A DNA stretch of 64,000 bases from Spirochaetota bacterium (GCA_029265255.1 JAJUJQ010000001.1:62001-126000); one strand, 5' to 3'. Shown: positions 17,506 to 26,820, numbered from the stretch's first letter. A program made the numbers and translations. Notes: generated by a model not told the origin, from the sequence alone.

Positions 17506-17538
17506 AAAAAAAAAGCGCCTGAAGGCTCAGCCCCAGGC
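17506..17538 (-). terminator. Terminator of the fusA-ATPase unit
   Basis: On the minus strand GCCTG pairs with CAGGC (17538-17534 and 17521-17517) around a loop that can form a small inner stem, followed after two bases by nine T. It lies 37 bases past the end of the RecA-like ATPase gene. Confidence 0.72.
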
Positions 17539-17574
17539 ACGTGCACTAGTGAAGCAAAAAATTCCAGTCCGCGA

Positions 17575-18279
17575 TTACATCTCGGCGATGAGCAAAGTAC
17601 GCGCGTCGAGCATTAGTTTCATCTCGCTGGGATTGCGCCGATCGTGATCCTTGACGACCTGCAGGTGGATATAGTCCTTCATGGGTTCGAGTACTACGAT
17701 AACCGAGATATAGGGCTCGATGGTGCGAAGGATGATGGGAATGCCCTGCGCGTCGAGCACCGGATTGGTTTCCGCGAGGGTGCAGGTATACCATGCCTCG
17801 AGCTGCATTTCGTTGAGGAATGCCTTGACCTTCTCAAAGCGTTCGGGTGTGGCGCGAGTGAAATCGAAACCATCGACGATAATGGTCTTCGCGTTGAAAC
17901 CGCCATCCTGGATCAGCGCTTTCAGGGTTCTGATGATCTGGTCGACTGTGATTCCTTCCTGCGTGAAATTCATAATCATGCGGTTGCGCACCAGCTCTTC
18001 CTTGATTTCGCTGATATTCTCGAGATTGCGGCGCCGCGCGATTTCCGCGAAGATATTTTCATACCAAGAAATAATGTAGCTCGTGTGCGCGTTGAAAGAG
18101 ACATGGATGACCTTTTCTCCCTGAATAAGTTTGTCCAGCGCGATCTGCACCAGCACCGAGGTCTTTCCGATACCTTTCTTGCTTGCCAGAACGCCGATAT
18201 TGCCGGCATGAAGGCCGCCTTCGATCGATTTTTCGAAAATGCGAACCGGGCTTTTCTGGATGAATTCTTCTTTCAGCAT
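17575..18279 (-). CDS. RecA/DnaB-like P-loop ATPase, function unknown
   Basis: A 234-aa cytoplasmic protein. Walker A is SKKGIGKTS (G36-x4-G-K-T region) after a GNIGVLA strand, and Walker B is TIIVDGFDF near residue 135. The arrangement GLHAGNIGVLASKKGIGKTS-VLVQIALD resembles the replicative helicase/KaiC group of RecA-fold ATPases. No primase-binding or DNA-binding domain is present, and it is too short for DnaB or RadA. It follows EF-G by 49 bp on the same strand and precedes a terminator, so both probably share a transcript. Function is not known; a spirochaete-specific role linked to translation is only a guess. Confidence 0.72.
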   Translation of the reverse strand: MLKEEFIQKSPVRIFEKSIEGGLHAGNIGVLASKKGIGKTSVLVQIALDKLIQGEKVIHVSFNAHTSYIISWYENIFAEIARRRNLENISEIKEELVRNRMIMNFTQEGITVDQIIRTLKALIQDGGFNAKTIIVDGFDFTRATPERFEKVKAFLNEMQLEAWYTCTLAETNPVLDAQGIPIILRTIEPYISVIVVLEPMKDYIHLQVVKDHDRRNPSEMKLMLDARTLLIAEM

Positions 18280-18328
18280 GTGCGCTCCTTGTATCCAATT
18301 ATACTTCGTTTTCGGAAAACGCGCGATT

Positions 18329-20416
18329 TCATTTATGCTCGTTCTTTCGCTTCTCGAGATAGTCCTTGCGCAGCTGCTCGCTCAGCGATGCGGGCACTTT
18401 CGCATATTTCTCGAACTCCATGGAGAACTCGGCCTTGCCCTGGGTAAGCGAGCGCAGGGTGGTGGAATAGCCGAACATCTCCGAGAGAGGCACTTCCGCT
18501 TCGACACGCGAGAAGGTGCCGTCTTCAGTGCTAGCGACAATGATGCCCCGGCGCTGATTGAGCGAAGCGAACACATTGCCTTGGAACTCGGTAGGTGTCT
18601 CGACGACCACTTTCATGATCGGTTCTAGGATCACCGGTTTTGCCTTTTCATAGGCCTCGCGGAAGGCGCCGATTGCTGCGAGCTGGAACGCGATATCCGA
18701 AGAGTCGACAGGGTGGCTTTGGCCATCGTTGATCAGGCAGCGGACGTTGGTAACGGGGTGACCGATCAGCGAACCTTTTTCCATCGCTGCCTTGAAGCCC
18801 TTGTCGCAGGAGGGGATAAATTCGTTCGGAATGGCTCCTCCCTTGATCATGTCCACGAACTCGTAGGGCTTATCCTCGATCGGTTCGATGTAGCCGGCGA
18901 CACGCCCGTATTGGCCAGAACCGCCGGTCTGCTTCTTGTGTGTGTAATTGAAATCGGCGCGCTGGGTGATGGTCTCGCGGTAGGCAACCTGGGGCATGCC
19001 AGTCGTGACCTCGCATTTGTATTCGCGGCGCATTCGTTCGATATAGACATCAAGATGCAGCTCGCCCATACCTTGAATAATGGTTTGATTGGATTCGGGG
19101 TCTACATAGGTGCGGAAGGTAGGATCTTCCTTGGTGAATCGGTTGAGCGCCTTGCTCATTTGGTCCGCGCTCTTGTTGTCCTTGGGCTGGATGGCAAGCG
19201 AAATGACCGGTTCGGGTACGAACATGCTGGTCATGGCATAGTTGAGGTCCGGATGGCAGAATGTATCGCCAGAAGCGCATTCGATACCGAATAGCGCGAC
19301 GATGTCGCCACAGTTGCCTTCCTGGATGTCTTCCATGGAGGACGCGTGCATGCGGACGAGTCTGCCGACCTTGAACTTCCTGCGGGCGCGGGTATTGTAG
19401 AGCTCATCCCCCTTGCGAATCATGCCCTGATAGATGCGTACGTAGGTCAGCTGGCCATATTGTCCGTCCTCAAGCTTGAAGGCGAGGGCAACTGTCTTGG
19501 CGGTATCGGAAGCTGTCAATGCGACTTCCGCTTCATTGTTAGCCAGATCGAGAGCGATATTGTGTCGCTCAGAGGGGTCGGGCAGGAAGTTGATGACGCC
19601 GTCAAGCAAGAGCTGGACGCCCTTGTTTTTATAGGCTGAGCCAACAAATACCGGTACAAATTCCTCTGCGAGGGTTCCTTTGCGAATGGCATTAAGGAGG
19701 AGTTCTTTGGTGGCTCGTCCTTCGAGGTAGGCTTCGGCTAGCTCATCGGAAAACATAGAAGCCGCTTCCAGAAGTTCCTCGCGGAAGCGTTCCGCCTCAT
19801 CCTGAAGATGGGAGGGGATTTCCGCGAACCGGAGCTCCTCGCCGTTCGGACCATCGAAATAGACGGCACGCATATCGATGAGGTCGATGACGCCTTCGAA
19901 CTTGTCCTCAAGACCGATAGGGATGGTCACGAACGCCGGGTTGAGTCCGAGCTTTTCTGCCAGCTGTGCTTTGACCTTAAATGGGTTCGCGCCTGTGCGG
20001 TCGCACTTGTTGATGAATGCCAGGCGCGGGACATGGTATCGTTTGAGCTGTCGGTCGACCGTAATCGATTGGGACTGCACGCCTCCGACAGAGCAGAGTA
20101 CCAGGATCGCGCCATCAAGAACCCGGAGTGAGCGCTCCACCTCAATGGTGAAATCGACGTGCCCTGGTGTGTCGATGAGGTTGATAAAGTAATCCTTCCA
20201 CTGGACATTGGTTGCCGCAGACTGGATGGTAATGCCGCGTTCGCGCTCGAGATCCATGGAGTCCATGGTGGCGCCAGCTCCGTCTTTTCCCTTGACTTCG
20301 TGAATCGCGTGAATTTTACGGCAATAGAAGAGTATACGCTCCGAGAGCGTCGTCTTGCCCGAATCGATATGGGCGGAAATGCCGATATTCCGCATTTTAT
20401 GAATGTCGAATGCCAT
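18329..20416 (-). CDS. fusA: Elongation factor G, mitochondrial EF-G1-like type
   Basis: A 695-aa GTPase that drives translocation on the ribosome. The G1 loop is A15-H-I-D-S-G-K-T-T23, with Ser in place of the usual Ala; G3 is DTPGH and G4 NKCD. The switch I region ([16 protein letters not shown], then [13 protein letters not shown]) matches mitochondrial EF-G1 and the spdEFG1 group of spirochaetes and planctomycetes much better than the common EF-G. Domains II to V follow at normal length. Organisms with this group often have a second, spdEFG2-type factor for ribosome recycling, which is not in this window. The gene is not in a str operon; it stands with a RecA-like ATPase. Confidence 0.95.
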   Translation of the reverse strand: MAFDIHKMRNIGISAHIDSGKTTLSERILFYCRKIHAIHEVKGKDGAGATMDSMDLERERGITIQSAATNVQWKDYFINLIDTPGHVDFTIEVERSLRVLDGAILVLCSVGGVQSQSITVDRQLKRYHVPRLAFINKCDRTGANPFKVKAQLAEKLGLNPAFVTIPIGLEDKFEGVIDLIDMRAVYFDGPNGEELRFAEIPSHLQDEAERFREELLEAASMFSDELAEAYLEGRATKELLLNAIRKGTLAEEFVPVFVGSAYKNKGVQLLLDGVINFLPDPSERHNIALDLANNEAEVALTASDTAKTVALAFKLEDGQYGQLTYVRIYQGMIRKGDELYNTRARRKFKVGRLVRMHASSMEDIQEGNCGDIVALFGIECASGDTFCHPDLNYAMTSMFVPEPVISLAIQPKDNKSADQMSKALNRFTKEDPTFRTYVDPESNQTIIQGMGELHLDVYIERMRREYKCEVTTGMPQVAYRETITQRADFNYTHKKQTGGSGQYGRVAGYIEPIEDKPYEFVDMIKGGAIPNEFIPSCDKGFKAAMEKGSLIGHPVTNVRCLINDGQSHPVDSSDIAFQLAAIGAFREAYEKAKPVILEPIMKVVVETPTEFQGNVFASLNQRRGIIVASTEDGTFSRVEAEVPLSEMFGYSTTLRSLTQGKAEFSMEFEKYAKVPASLSEQLRKDYLEKRKNEHK

Positions 20417-20621
20417 CTCGAACTCTACCTCTTATGAGAGAATATACTTCAGCCGTCCCTGGAATGGGGCGGAACGATCTGCGTGGCAGCGGGACTGAAC
20501 TGTGGAAGATAATTGAAATTGATGCAAACTATCACAGATGCAGGAAAATAAGCTACCTTTTCGCAACATTAGCAAAAATAGCGTGCTTGTGCAAGACGCC
20601 TGCCGCCTTATGTCAACCCGA

Positions 20622-21038
20622 TTACAGGTATTCAACATCCCAGGAGACTTCATGGCCGTCTTTTAGTGTGGCGCTGACGCCGCAGTATTTTTCCTGAGAG
20701 AGCGCGATGGCTTTGGTGACATTGTCGTGATTGAGGTTATCGCTCTTCTTGAACTGATAAATAACTTTGAAACTGGTGAATTTCTTTGGATGTTCCTCGG
20801 TAAGCTCGCCGCTCACCTTTAGGTTGAACCAGCTGACGTTTTCGCGCATTTTTCTGAGGATCGAGATGACATCCATGGCTGTGCAGCCCGCAAGCGAGAC
20901 GAGAAGGAGGGTTTTGGGCCGCGGACCGCGGTTGGTGCCTCCTACGGACTCGTCTGCATCGACGATGAGGGTGTGCCCGTCGAGTTCGGTCTGAAATGCC
21001 ATGCCGTCGAGCCAGCTCATCGATATTTCTTTTGTCAT
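20622..21038 (-). CDS. OsmC-family peroxiredoxin-like protein
   Basis: A 138-aa cytoplasmic protein of the OsmC/YhfA group, thiol-dependent enzymes that reduce organic hydroperoxides. The two reactive Cys are present: one in SLAGCTAMDV near residue 52 and the other in EKYCGVSA near 118. The GGTNRGPRPKTLLL stretch precedes the first helix as in the family. AGGAGG lies before the ATG on the minus strand. It is a single gene between EF-G and the divergent MFS transporter. Whether it acts on peroxides or is a thiol transfer protein of the YhfA kind is not resolved. Confidence 0.9.
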   Translation of the reverse strand: MTKEISMSWLDGMAFQTELDGHTLIVDADESVGGTNRGPRPKTLLLVSLAGCTAMDVISILRKMRENVSWFNLKVSGELTEEHPKKFTSFKVIYQFKKSDNLNHDNVTKAIALSQEKYCGVSATLKDGHEVSWDVEYL

Positions 21039-21188
21039 GATGCCTCCTGAAATTACTCATTTGTTTGTGTTGTCAACGCATTAAACATACTGTAAAAACC
21101 TAAATTATTCAAACGCGGCCAGCTTGGTCCCATTGCTTCCGCCGCGGTCATTGCCGCGTTCGGGCTGGAAGGATAGTATAGCGATGAA

Positions 21189-22403
21189 ATGGAACAATGG
21201 CAGAAATCCTTTGCGACACTTCTGGTGGCTCAGTTCCTCGCGATTGTAGGCTTTTCGACATCGAATCCCATCATCCCGTTATATCTTAGAGAGCTCGGGG
21301 TCACAAATGCCGCGGCGCTGAACGCATGGACGGGGGCGGTTAATGGCTTCTCTGCTCTGACCATGGCAATTGCGGCTCCGATTTGGGGCGCTTTGGCTGA
21401 TAATTACGGGCGCAAGCTCATGCTTTTAAGGGCGATGGGGGGCGGCGCCATCCTCATGGGATTGCTGGCGATCACCACCAATCCGTGGCAGGTGCTGGCA
21501 ATCAAGATGCTGCAAGGTATGGTCACCGGCACAGTGTCAGCGGCGACGGTTTTGACGGCGGTGCTGGTGCCTCAGGCTCAGGTCGGCTATTACATGGGGC
21601 TTCTCCAGATGGCAGTCTTTGCGGGAAATTCCGCGGGACCTCTTGTGGGCGGTGTGATTACCGATGTAGCGGGCGCGCGTGTCAGCTTCATCTGTACCAG
21701 CTTTCTGCTTGCGGTTGCGGCGATGCTGGTCTATCGGCGTGTGGTGGAACCATTCGTTCCAAAGCCTCGCCAGTCTTCGATCCTTCGCAACGCGATCCCG
21801 GACTTTTCTGTACTAAAGACCCCCGGAGGTCTTAGAAGGATTTTTCTTGCGATATTCTTTATCCAGATGGGAAATGCACTTGTAGGACCGATCATTCCGC
21901 TTATTGTGCTCGCGCTGCAAGGGACCGCGTCCTATGCTGGGTCTATTTCCGGCATACTGATCGGGGTCACCTCGGTGGCTGCGGCACTGGGCTCGATCGC
22001 CATAGGAAAAGTATCGGTGCGATTTGGCTATGAACGAGCGCTTCGCTTTAGTCTCGGGGGCGCGTGTCTGTTCTATCTCCCGCAAGGATTCTGCACAAGT
22101 CCGTGGCAGCTTTTAATCTTGCGATTCTTATCTGGCTTTTTCATCGGCGGTTCGATGCCGACGGCGAACGCGCTGATCGCCCTGAACGTGAAGAAGGAAC
22201 GACAGGGTTCGATTTATGGGCTCTCTTCTTCCATATCAAACGCGGGAGCTGCGGCAGGTCCACTGCTTGGCGCAGCGATGGCCACCCTCGCTGGGTACCG
22301 CTCAGTCTTCTTTCTTACCGCGATGTTATTTGGCATGGTCGCTATTGCCATTCGCAAGGCAGGGTTGGGTACCGGCGGCAATCCTGCGTATCATATAGAG
22401 TGA
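21189..22403 (+). CDS. Major facilitator superfamily transporter, drug-efflux-like
   Basis: A 404-aa inner-membrane protein with about 12 hydrophobic segments in two halves. The loop between helices 2 and 3 carries PIWGALADNYGRKLMLL (residues about 64-80), the MFS motif A, and the end of helix 5 has GNSAGPLVGGVI, the motif C typical of drug/H+ antiporters with 12 or 14 helices. It resembles the MdtG/TetA group. The second half repeats the pattern with GKVSVRFGYERALR. The substrate is unknown. It is a single gene with no repressor beside it. Confidence 0.88.
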   Translation: MEQWQKSFATLLVAQFLAIVGFSTSNPIIPLYLRELGVTNAAALNAWTGAVNGFSALTMAIAAPIWGALADNYGRKLMLLRAMGGGAILMGLLAITTNPWQVLAIKMLQGMVTGTVSAATVLTAVLVPQAQVGYYMGLLQMAVFAGNSAGPLVGGVITDVAGARVSFICTSFLLAVAAMLVYRRVVEPFVPKPRQSSILRNAIPDFSVLKTPGGLRRIFLAIFFIQMGNALVGPIIPLIVLALQGTASYAGSISGILIGVTSVAAALGSIAIGKVSVRFGYERALRFSLGGACLFYLPQGFCTSPWQLLILRFLSGFFIGGSMPTANALIALNVKKERQGSIYGLSSSISNAGAAAGPLLGAAMATLAGYRSVFFLTAMLFGMVAIAIRKAGLGTGGNPAYHIE

Positions 22404-22420
22404 ACTGGAAATATATCTGT

Positions 22421-22966
22421 TCAGTTTGCCATCACGTTGAAGAGAAGGCTGTCTGAGTATAGCCCTGCGGAGGCGGTAGCAGGAATATCGGCAAGCGCGA
22501 TGCTCACCGGTAACTCAGCGCCATCGCGGGAGGTTTTCATGCAGGTAGTGAACCTGAAGCCGTCCGCAGAACGAACGGTCTGCATTCCGCCGATCAACAG
22601 GCTGTAAGGAAGCTCGCTTCCACTCTGGGGATTGCGGAGCTTCCCACCGTTTGCCGACTGAATGTAAATGGAAAAATTCGAGCTGAGGTTGGACACCAGC
22701 CGCGCATAGCCAAGGTTGAACACAGTATTGGGCCTGATTTCAAACGCGTTGCGGGAGGCAGAAGCCGGACTGCCAAGATAGCCGGTAATGTCAGCAATAC
22801 CATTTCGCGCGAAATCCGCGCTGAACTGCAGGACTTTTGGTACTATGACAGTAATCTGGATAGTAGCACTGGTCTTCGACTGAGCCTGTCCGAATACGGC
22901 ATTGAGCATAACGAGAGAAAGAATAGCGGCGAGAGCAATCTTCTTCGTTGCCTTCATCTCTCTCAT
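22421..22966 (-). CDS. Secreted beta-sandwich protein, pilin or coat-like
   Basis: A 181-aa exported protein. The signal peptide spans about 1-27 (KKIALAAILSLVMLNAVFGQAQ). The mature part is a beta pattern with a closing strand GLYSDSLLFNV at the C terminus, as in SCPU/DUF4402 and fimbrial-subunit-like Ig folds, where the end reads G-x-Y-x-D-x-L. One Cys only (TTCMK), so no disulfide. A second Met at residue 4 is an equally good start. No chaperone or usher gene is near, so a simple surface or periplasmic protein is as likely as a pilus subunit. The family assignment is tentative. Confidence 0.65.
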   Translation of the reverse strand: MREMKATKKIALAAILSLVMLNAVFGQAQSKTSATIQITVIVPKVLQFSADFARNGIADITGYLGSPASASRNAFEIRPNTVFNLGYARLVSNLSSNFSIYIQSANGGKLRNPQSGSELPYSLLIGGMQTVRSADGFRFTTCMKTSRDGAELPVSIALADIPATASAGLYSDSLLFNVMAN

Positions 22967-23286
22967 CTCCTCTGCTCTAAAGGTAATTGATGAGAGAGAT
23001 TTTGGCTGCTTGTTTGTGTTCGTAATTACTTATTTAAACGAAAATTAGAAGATCAAAATGGAGATTTTCTGATGGGCGAAACTCTAATATCTCCAGTGCC
23101 TTGAAGGTTGGATAGATAAAAATCAAATATCTCTAAAATGCCAAAAATCCGTTCCCTAGTTCTTGAGGACTGCTTATTTCTTTGAATTTGCGCTCTGGGA
23201 AGACGAGATCGATGCGCTATCCACGATCGATTCAGTATATGGTGTCTGAAGGGAAGGCTCCGTGTGTACGGAGCCTTCCTCGTTCG
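22967..23286. other. 320-bp intergenic region
   Basis: AT-rich leader of the secreted-protein gene on the right-to-left side, with a GAGGAG ribosome site next to 22966, and a strong stem-loop at 23252-23279 on the far side. I see no small gene, no tRNA and no clear promoter hexamers in the rest. Confidence 0.6.
23252..23279 (-). terminator. Strong stem-loop at the end of the PPIase gene
   Basis: GGAAGGCTCCG (23252-23262) and CGGAGCCTTCC (23269-23279) form a perfect 11-bp stem with a 6-base loop, directly after the PPIase stop on the minus strand. There is no T tract, so it may act as an RNA 3' end or stability element. Confidence 0.6.
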
Positions 23287-24306
23287 TTACTGAATTGATA
23301 CCAGCTCGATTTCAAAGACGAGGAATGAATTGGGCGGAATGACGTCTCCGATGCTCTGGTTTCCATAGGCAAGTTCCGGCGGGATTATCACCAATCGTTT
23401 TTCGCCCTTGCGCATGGTGCTGACAACGAGATCCCATCCATCGATGACTTCATGCTTGCCAACCGCGAAGCTGAAAGGGCCTCCTGAAAGAGCCGACTGG
23501 TCGAACACGGTGCCGTCCAGCAACATACCCTTATAGATGACCGATACCTTGCTACCCGGTTTTGGCGCTTCACCGAAGCCTTTTCTCACGGTCTTCTGGA
23601 AAATGCCGTGTTCATCTTTCTGAAGATCCGGCCATTTCTGGGCTATGAGCGAGAGGTCGGCATTCTTCTTTTCCTGATTGAGTTTGTTGATGAGAGCCCA
23701 CGCGGCGCTGAGGCGTTGGTCCCAGGCTTTCTGCGACGCATCGAAGGCTTTGGCCTTGGCACCGAATCGCTGGATGGTGACCGATTCGATGAGGTCTCCC
23801 TGGGCGATCTTCTGTACAATATCCATTCCCTCAATCACCTTCCCGAATACCGAGTGCTTGCCATCGAGCCAGGGAGCCGCGGCTAGCGTAATGAAGAACT
23901 GGCTGCCGTTGGTATTTGGTCCGGCATTGGCCATGGAGACGATGCCCGGTCCGTTGTGGGCTAATTCGGGCACTATTTCGTCCGGGAAGCGATAGCCCGG
24001 CCCGCCAGTGCCATTGCCATCGGGGTCACCACCCTGGACGACAAAGTCTGGAACAACTCGATGAAAACTGAGGCCGTCGTAGAAATGCTTTCCTTTGGTC
24101 ACATCCAGAAGGCCCTCAGCGAGTCCGACGAAATTGCCCACCGTCATGGGGGCTTTTTCAAATTCGAGCGAAATGACGATGGTGCCTTTCGATGTCTTGA
24201 GCGTAGCATACAAACCGTCAGGTCGCTGTTCCTGGGTCTGGCAGGAAACGCTCGAGAAAGCGAACAGGGCGAGCACGACTATGGTGATCGATTTTTTCAA
24301 ATGCAT
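23287..24306 (-). CDS. Dual peptidyl-prolyl isomerase lipoprotein, cyclophilin-FKBP fusion
   Basis: A 339-aa envelope lipoprotein. ATG 24306 is chosen over a start at 24342 because AAGGAG lies 8 bases upstream and the signal peptide ([21 protein letters not shown]) begins there; Cys22 follows a spirochaete-type lipobox. Residues about 28-180 are a cyclophilin domain with [21 protein letters not shown]. Residues about 250-339 are an FKBP domain with [24 protein letters not shown] and a C-terminal [10 protein letters not shown] strand. Such cyclophilin-FKBP fusions are known from Treponema and Bacteroidota. Its job is probably folding of secreted proteins outside the inner membrane. Confidence 0.93.
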   Translation of the reverse strand: MHLKKSITIVVLALFAFSSVSCQTQEQRPDGLYATLKTSKGTIVISLEFEKAPMTVGNFVGLAEGLLDVTKGKHFYDGLSFHRVVPDFVVQGGDPDGNGTGGPGYRFPDEIVPELAHNGPGIVSMANAGPNTNGSQFFITLAAAPWLDGKHSVFGKVIEGMDIVQKIAQGDLIESVTIQRFGAKAKAFDASQKAWDQRLSAAWALINKLNQEKKNADLSLIAQKWPDLQKDEHGIFQKTVRKGFGEAPKPGSKVSVIYKGMLLDGTVFDQSALSGGPFSFAVGKHEVIDGWDLVVSTMRKGEKRLVIIPPELAYGNQSIGDVIPPNSFLVFEIELVSIQ

Positions 24307-24438
24307 CCTGATGTCTCCTTGCGGAATGCCACGGCGAATCACGCGTGGCCATGGTCATCGTGTATTGCCAATTGCGCAATTGGCGTTCATTATGTAACAG
24401 AAAATATCGGTCTGCAAGCCGGACCGAGGAGGAAGCGA

Positions 24439-24933
24439 GTGTCAGACTATCGCCGTCCGACATGGGATGAATATTTCATGGAAGTATGCAACGCGATCGC
24501 GAAGCGCGCGACCTGCGATCGTGGCCGATCCGGCTGTGTCATCGCCAAGGATAATCAGATTCTAGCAACCGGCTATGTAGGAGCGCCGGCTGGATTGCCG
24601 CACTGCGATGATGTGGGCCATCAACTCAAGAAAGTAATTCATGAGGATGGCAGCGTTACGCAGCACTGTGTCCGGACTGTCCATGCGGAACAGAACGCGA
24701 TATGCCAGGCGGCGAAGCGGGGGGTTCCGATTGATGGCGCAACGCTGTATTGCCGCATGACTCCATGCCGAACCTGCGCGATGATGATCATTAACTGCGG
24801 TATTGTGAGGGTGGTTTCGGAATATCGCTATCATGATGGCGCCGAAAGCGAAGAAATGTTCCGCGCAGCGGGAGTGGCTCTGGAATTTGTTCATGATGAT
24901 GTATTGAAATACGAGCGTCAGCAGGGTGTGTGA
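24439..24933 (+). CDS. Deoxycytidylate (dCMP) deaminase
   Basis: A 164-aa cytoplasmic zinc enzyme converting dCMP to dUMP for dTTP synthesis. The GTG start at 24439 is behind GGAGGAAG; the long reading from 24061 runs antisense through the PPIase gene and is rejected. The zinc site is complete: His and catalytic Glu in VHAEQNAI, and two Cys in TPCRTCAMMI. The N-terminal RPTWDEYFMEVCNAIAKRATCDRG and the GCVIAKDNQILATGYVGAP stretch are typical of the ComEB/dCMP deaminase group. It is the first gene of a tight run with the YmdB-like gene. Confidence 0.95.
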   Translation: MSDYRRPTWDEYFMEVCNAIAKRATCDRGRSGCVIAKDNQILATGYVGAPAGLPHCDDVGHQLKKVIHEDGSVTQHCVRTVHAEQNAICQAAKRGVPIDGATLYCRMTPCRTCAMMIINCGIVRVVSEYRYHDGAESEEMFRAAGVALEFVHDDVLKYERQQGV

Positions 24934-24992
24934 ATCAACCGGTTCCGCAGCCTGTTGTATAACAGTGGCGTTTCTGTGTACCATTCGATCCT

Positions 24993-25820
24993 GTGATCAC
25001 CACGATCGTGTTTCTGGGAGAGATTGTCGGGAAGACCGGCGTGTTTACGGTCAAGAGCACGTTACCCGACATCCGTTCCCGTTTTTCCCCTGATTTTATC
25101 ATCGCCAATGCCGATTCCGCTACCGGTGGGGCAGGGCTCGGGATCCAACACGCGGTATACTTGAAAAAACTGGGAATCGACTGCGTCACCATGGGAGAAG
25201 CGGCCTACTACAAGCCTGACATGACCGAATTCTTACCTCGTGCTGGCTGGGTGCTCAGGCCGGCGAATCTGCCGGAAGGTGATCCTGGCCGCGGGTGGAA
25301 AATATTTCAGAAAGAAGAAAAAAAATTGGCAGTTGCTGTACTGCTGGGCCAATCGGGATTTGCGCGTATCCATGCCGACAACCCCTTTGTAGCGCTAGAC
25401 GCGCTCTCAGCGCGCATCAGGCGGGAAACGCCGGTATTCGTGGTCAATTTCCATGCGGCTACCACCGCGGAGAAATTGACGCTCGCGCGCCATGCCGATG
25501 GCAAGGTTTCCGGGATCCTTGGAACCGGCGGAAAGGTACAGACCGCTGACGCTCGATTGCTGCTGAACGGCACAGCAGCGATAACCGATTGTGGTCGAAC
25601 CGGCAGCCAGATGTCGGTTGGCGGCTTCGATCCTGAATTAAAAATCCGAGAATTCATGACAGGAGTGCCCTCATGGAGCAGGGACGCAGTCGCGCAGCCG
25701 GAAGTCCAGGGGGCATGCGTGCGCATTGGTGAAGACGGCCGATGTCTGTCGATCGAGGCGTTCAGGATAAGAGGGAAGGAGATTCCGAGTGAAAGAGACA
25801 GCGACGGTCAAGAGCATTGA
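24993..25820 (+). CDS. YmdB/TIGR00282-family protein with lost metal site
   Basis: A 275-aa cytoplasmic protein that aligns throughout with the YmdB family of binuclear-metal phosphodiesterases for 2',3'-cyclic nucleotides. Most metal ligands are missing: the GDIVGK Asp is E10, the NGEN loop reads N39-A-D-S42, the GNHTWD motif is G68-E-A-A-Y-Y73, and the GTHTHVQTAD pair of His is G177-T-G-G-K181 before an intact VQTAD. Only H154 (VNFHA) remains. It is therefore predicted inactive or altered. The fold-defining segments are kept and there is no frameshift, so it is not a decayed gene. It starts at GTG and overlaps the RseC-like gene by 32 bp. Confidence 0.85.
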   Translation: MITTIVFLGEIVGKTGVFTVKSTLPDIRSRFSPDFIIANADSATGGAGLGIQHAVYLKKLGIDCVTMGEAAYYKPDMTEFLPRAGWVLRPANLPEGDPGRGWKIFQKEEKKLAVAVLLGQSGFARIHADNPFVALDALSARIRRETPVFVVNFHAATTAEKLTLARHADGKVSGILGTGGKVQTADARLLLNGTAAITDCGRTGSQMSVGGFDPELKIREFMTGVPSWSRDAVAQPEVQGACVRIGEDGRCLSIEAFRIRGKEIPSERDSDGQEH

Positions 25821-26208
25821 CGGTGATATTGTGACCGTCATGATCGCGATGCAGGAAGGGTGTGGCGTCTGCGCAAGTGCCGGTTCCTGCAAAATACGTA
25901 AGAGCAATGTGCTTGTCTACAACCGCAACAGAGTCGTGGTGCAGCCGGGCGATACGGTCATTATTGAAATACCGGGGACTCAGCAGGCAAAGAGCGCCTT
26001 CTGGGTGCTCGGGTTGCCCCTCATCATGCTGTTTGTCGGCTATGGAGCAGGAGCGTTGCTCTTTGGCACCGCACACGAAGGGCCGGCAGTCGTTTCCGCC
26101 GGAGTAGGTTTCCTGTTGGCTCTAGGCGTGGGCCTCCTCATTCAGCGTCGGAATCGTCTCGATTCCTTCCCGTACATTCTCGCCAAAGAAGGTGAAGGCA
26201 TCTACTGA
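25789..26208 (+). CDS. RseC/MucC-like SoxR-reducing membrane protein
   Basis: A 139-aa inner-membrane protein. The N-terminal cytoplasmic part has the Cys cluster GCGVCASAGSC (C25, C28, C35 region) typical of the RseC/MucC family, followed by two membrane segments (about 64-86 and 93-115). Relatives belong to the SoxR-reducing RSX system or regulate sigma E, and often stand beside rnf genes; no rnf gene is in this window. The GTG start lies inside the end of the YmdB-like gene. The link to redox control is by family only. Confidence 0.82.
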   Translation: MKETATVKSIDGDIVTVMIAMQEGCGVCASAGSCKIRKSNVLVYNRNRVVVQPGDTVIIEIPGTQQAKSAFWVLGLPLIMLFVGYGAGALLFGTAHEGPAVVSAGVGFLLALGVGLLIQRRNRLDSFPYILAKEGEGIY

Positions 26209-26217
26209 TTTCTGTAC

Positions 26218-26233
26218 AATATAAATTTATATT
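26218..26233. promoter_or_regulatory. 16-bp perfect palindrome over the flavoprotein promoter
   Basis: AATATAAATTTATATT is a perfect inverted repeat directly upstream of the -35 element and touching it. The position fits a repressor operator or an activator site. AT-only palindromes can also arise by chance in an AT-rich gap. Confidence 0.5.
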
Positions 26234-26260
26234 GCTCATCTGCAATTTTGATTATATACT
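26232..26260 (+). promoter_or_regulatory. Promoter of the exported flavoprotein operon
   Basis: TTGCTC (26232-26237) and TATACT (26255-26260) are separated by exactly 17 bp, about 39 bases before the ATG. Confidence 0.7.
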
Positions 26261-26298
26261 CTGTAAAGATACAACTGTATCGATATGGAGGTTGGTAC

Positions 26299-26820
26299 AT
26301 GAAAAGATTCGTTGGGCTATTCGTGTTGTTGGCAGGTTTATGGACAGTGTATGCGCAGGATGCACTGAGTGGAGCGACTAAAGAGTGGACTGTTGACAGC
26401 ATCTCTGCGGCTTCTAAAGCGTTCTATTATGCCAAAAGCTCACTGACTGGCGAAGATTTATGGCAGGCGATAGAAAAGCGGGCAGGCGCTGTCGTTGTTT
26501 CTACCGCGAATGAAGATGGAACCCCTAATGCTGCCGTCATTATTCCTGGTATTAGTAAAGATCGGACCGCGTTGATATTCGGGATTGCTCCGAATCAGAC
26601 TCTTGAAAATCTCAAAGCTCGACATATTGCGGTTATCACTCTTTATATCTATACACCCACAGCGACAGATAAATTTGAACGAAACAGAGGCGCTAGAATT
26701 ATTGCAGAATTGATCACCGATCAAGCAGAGATAAAAAGGCTTGCCCAGGAAAACAAGGATCGAGGCGCTTCAGAACAGAGCACCTATCTCAAGATTGTCA
26801 AGATCCTGCCCCTCGGCTGA
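26299..26820 (+). CDS. Exported FMN-binding split-barrel protein (PNPOx-like)
   Basis: A 173-aa protein with a signal peptide (MKRFVGLFVLLAGLWTVYAQ), chosen start ATG 26299 behind GGAGG; a start at 26248 lies in the promoter region and is rejected. The mature part has the pyridoxamine-phosphate-oxidase-like split barrel: AVVVSTANEDGTPNAAVII, then ALIFGIAPNQTLENLKA and a C-terminal YLKIVKILPLG strand. Such domains bind FMN, F420 or haem, and an exported one is unusual. It is followed after 30 bp by an exported FAD oxidoreductase and is probably its partner. Confidence 0.8.
   Translation: MKRFVGLFVLLAGLWTVYAQDALSGATKEWTVDSISAASKAFYYAKSSLTGEDLWQAIEKRAGAVVVSTANEDGTPNAAVIIPGISKDRTALIFGIAPNQTLENLKARHIAVITLYIYTPTATDKFERNRGARIIAELITDQAEIKRLAQENKDRGASEQSTYLKIVKILPLG

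Noticed and set aside
24061..24438. N-terminal extension of the dCMP deaminase frame
   Set aside because: It runs antisense through the PPIase gene; the GTG at 24439 has a strong ribosome site and begins the conserved domain.
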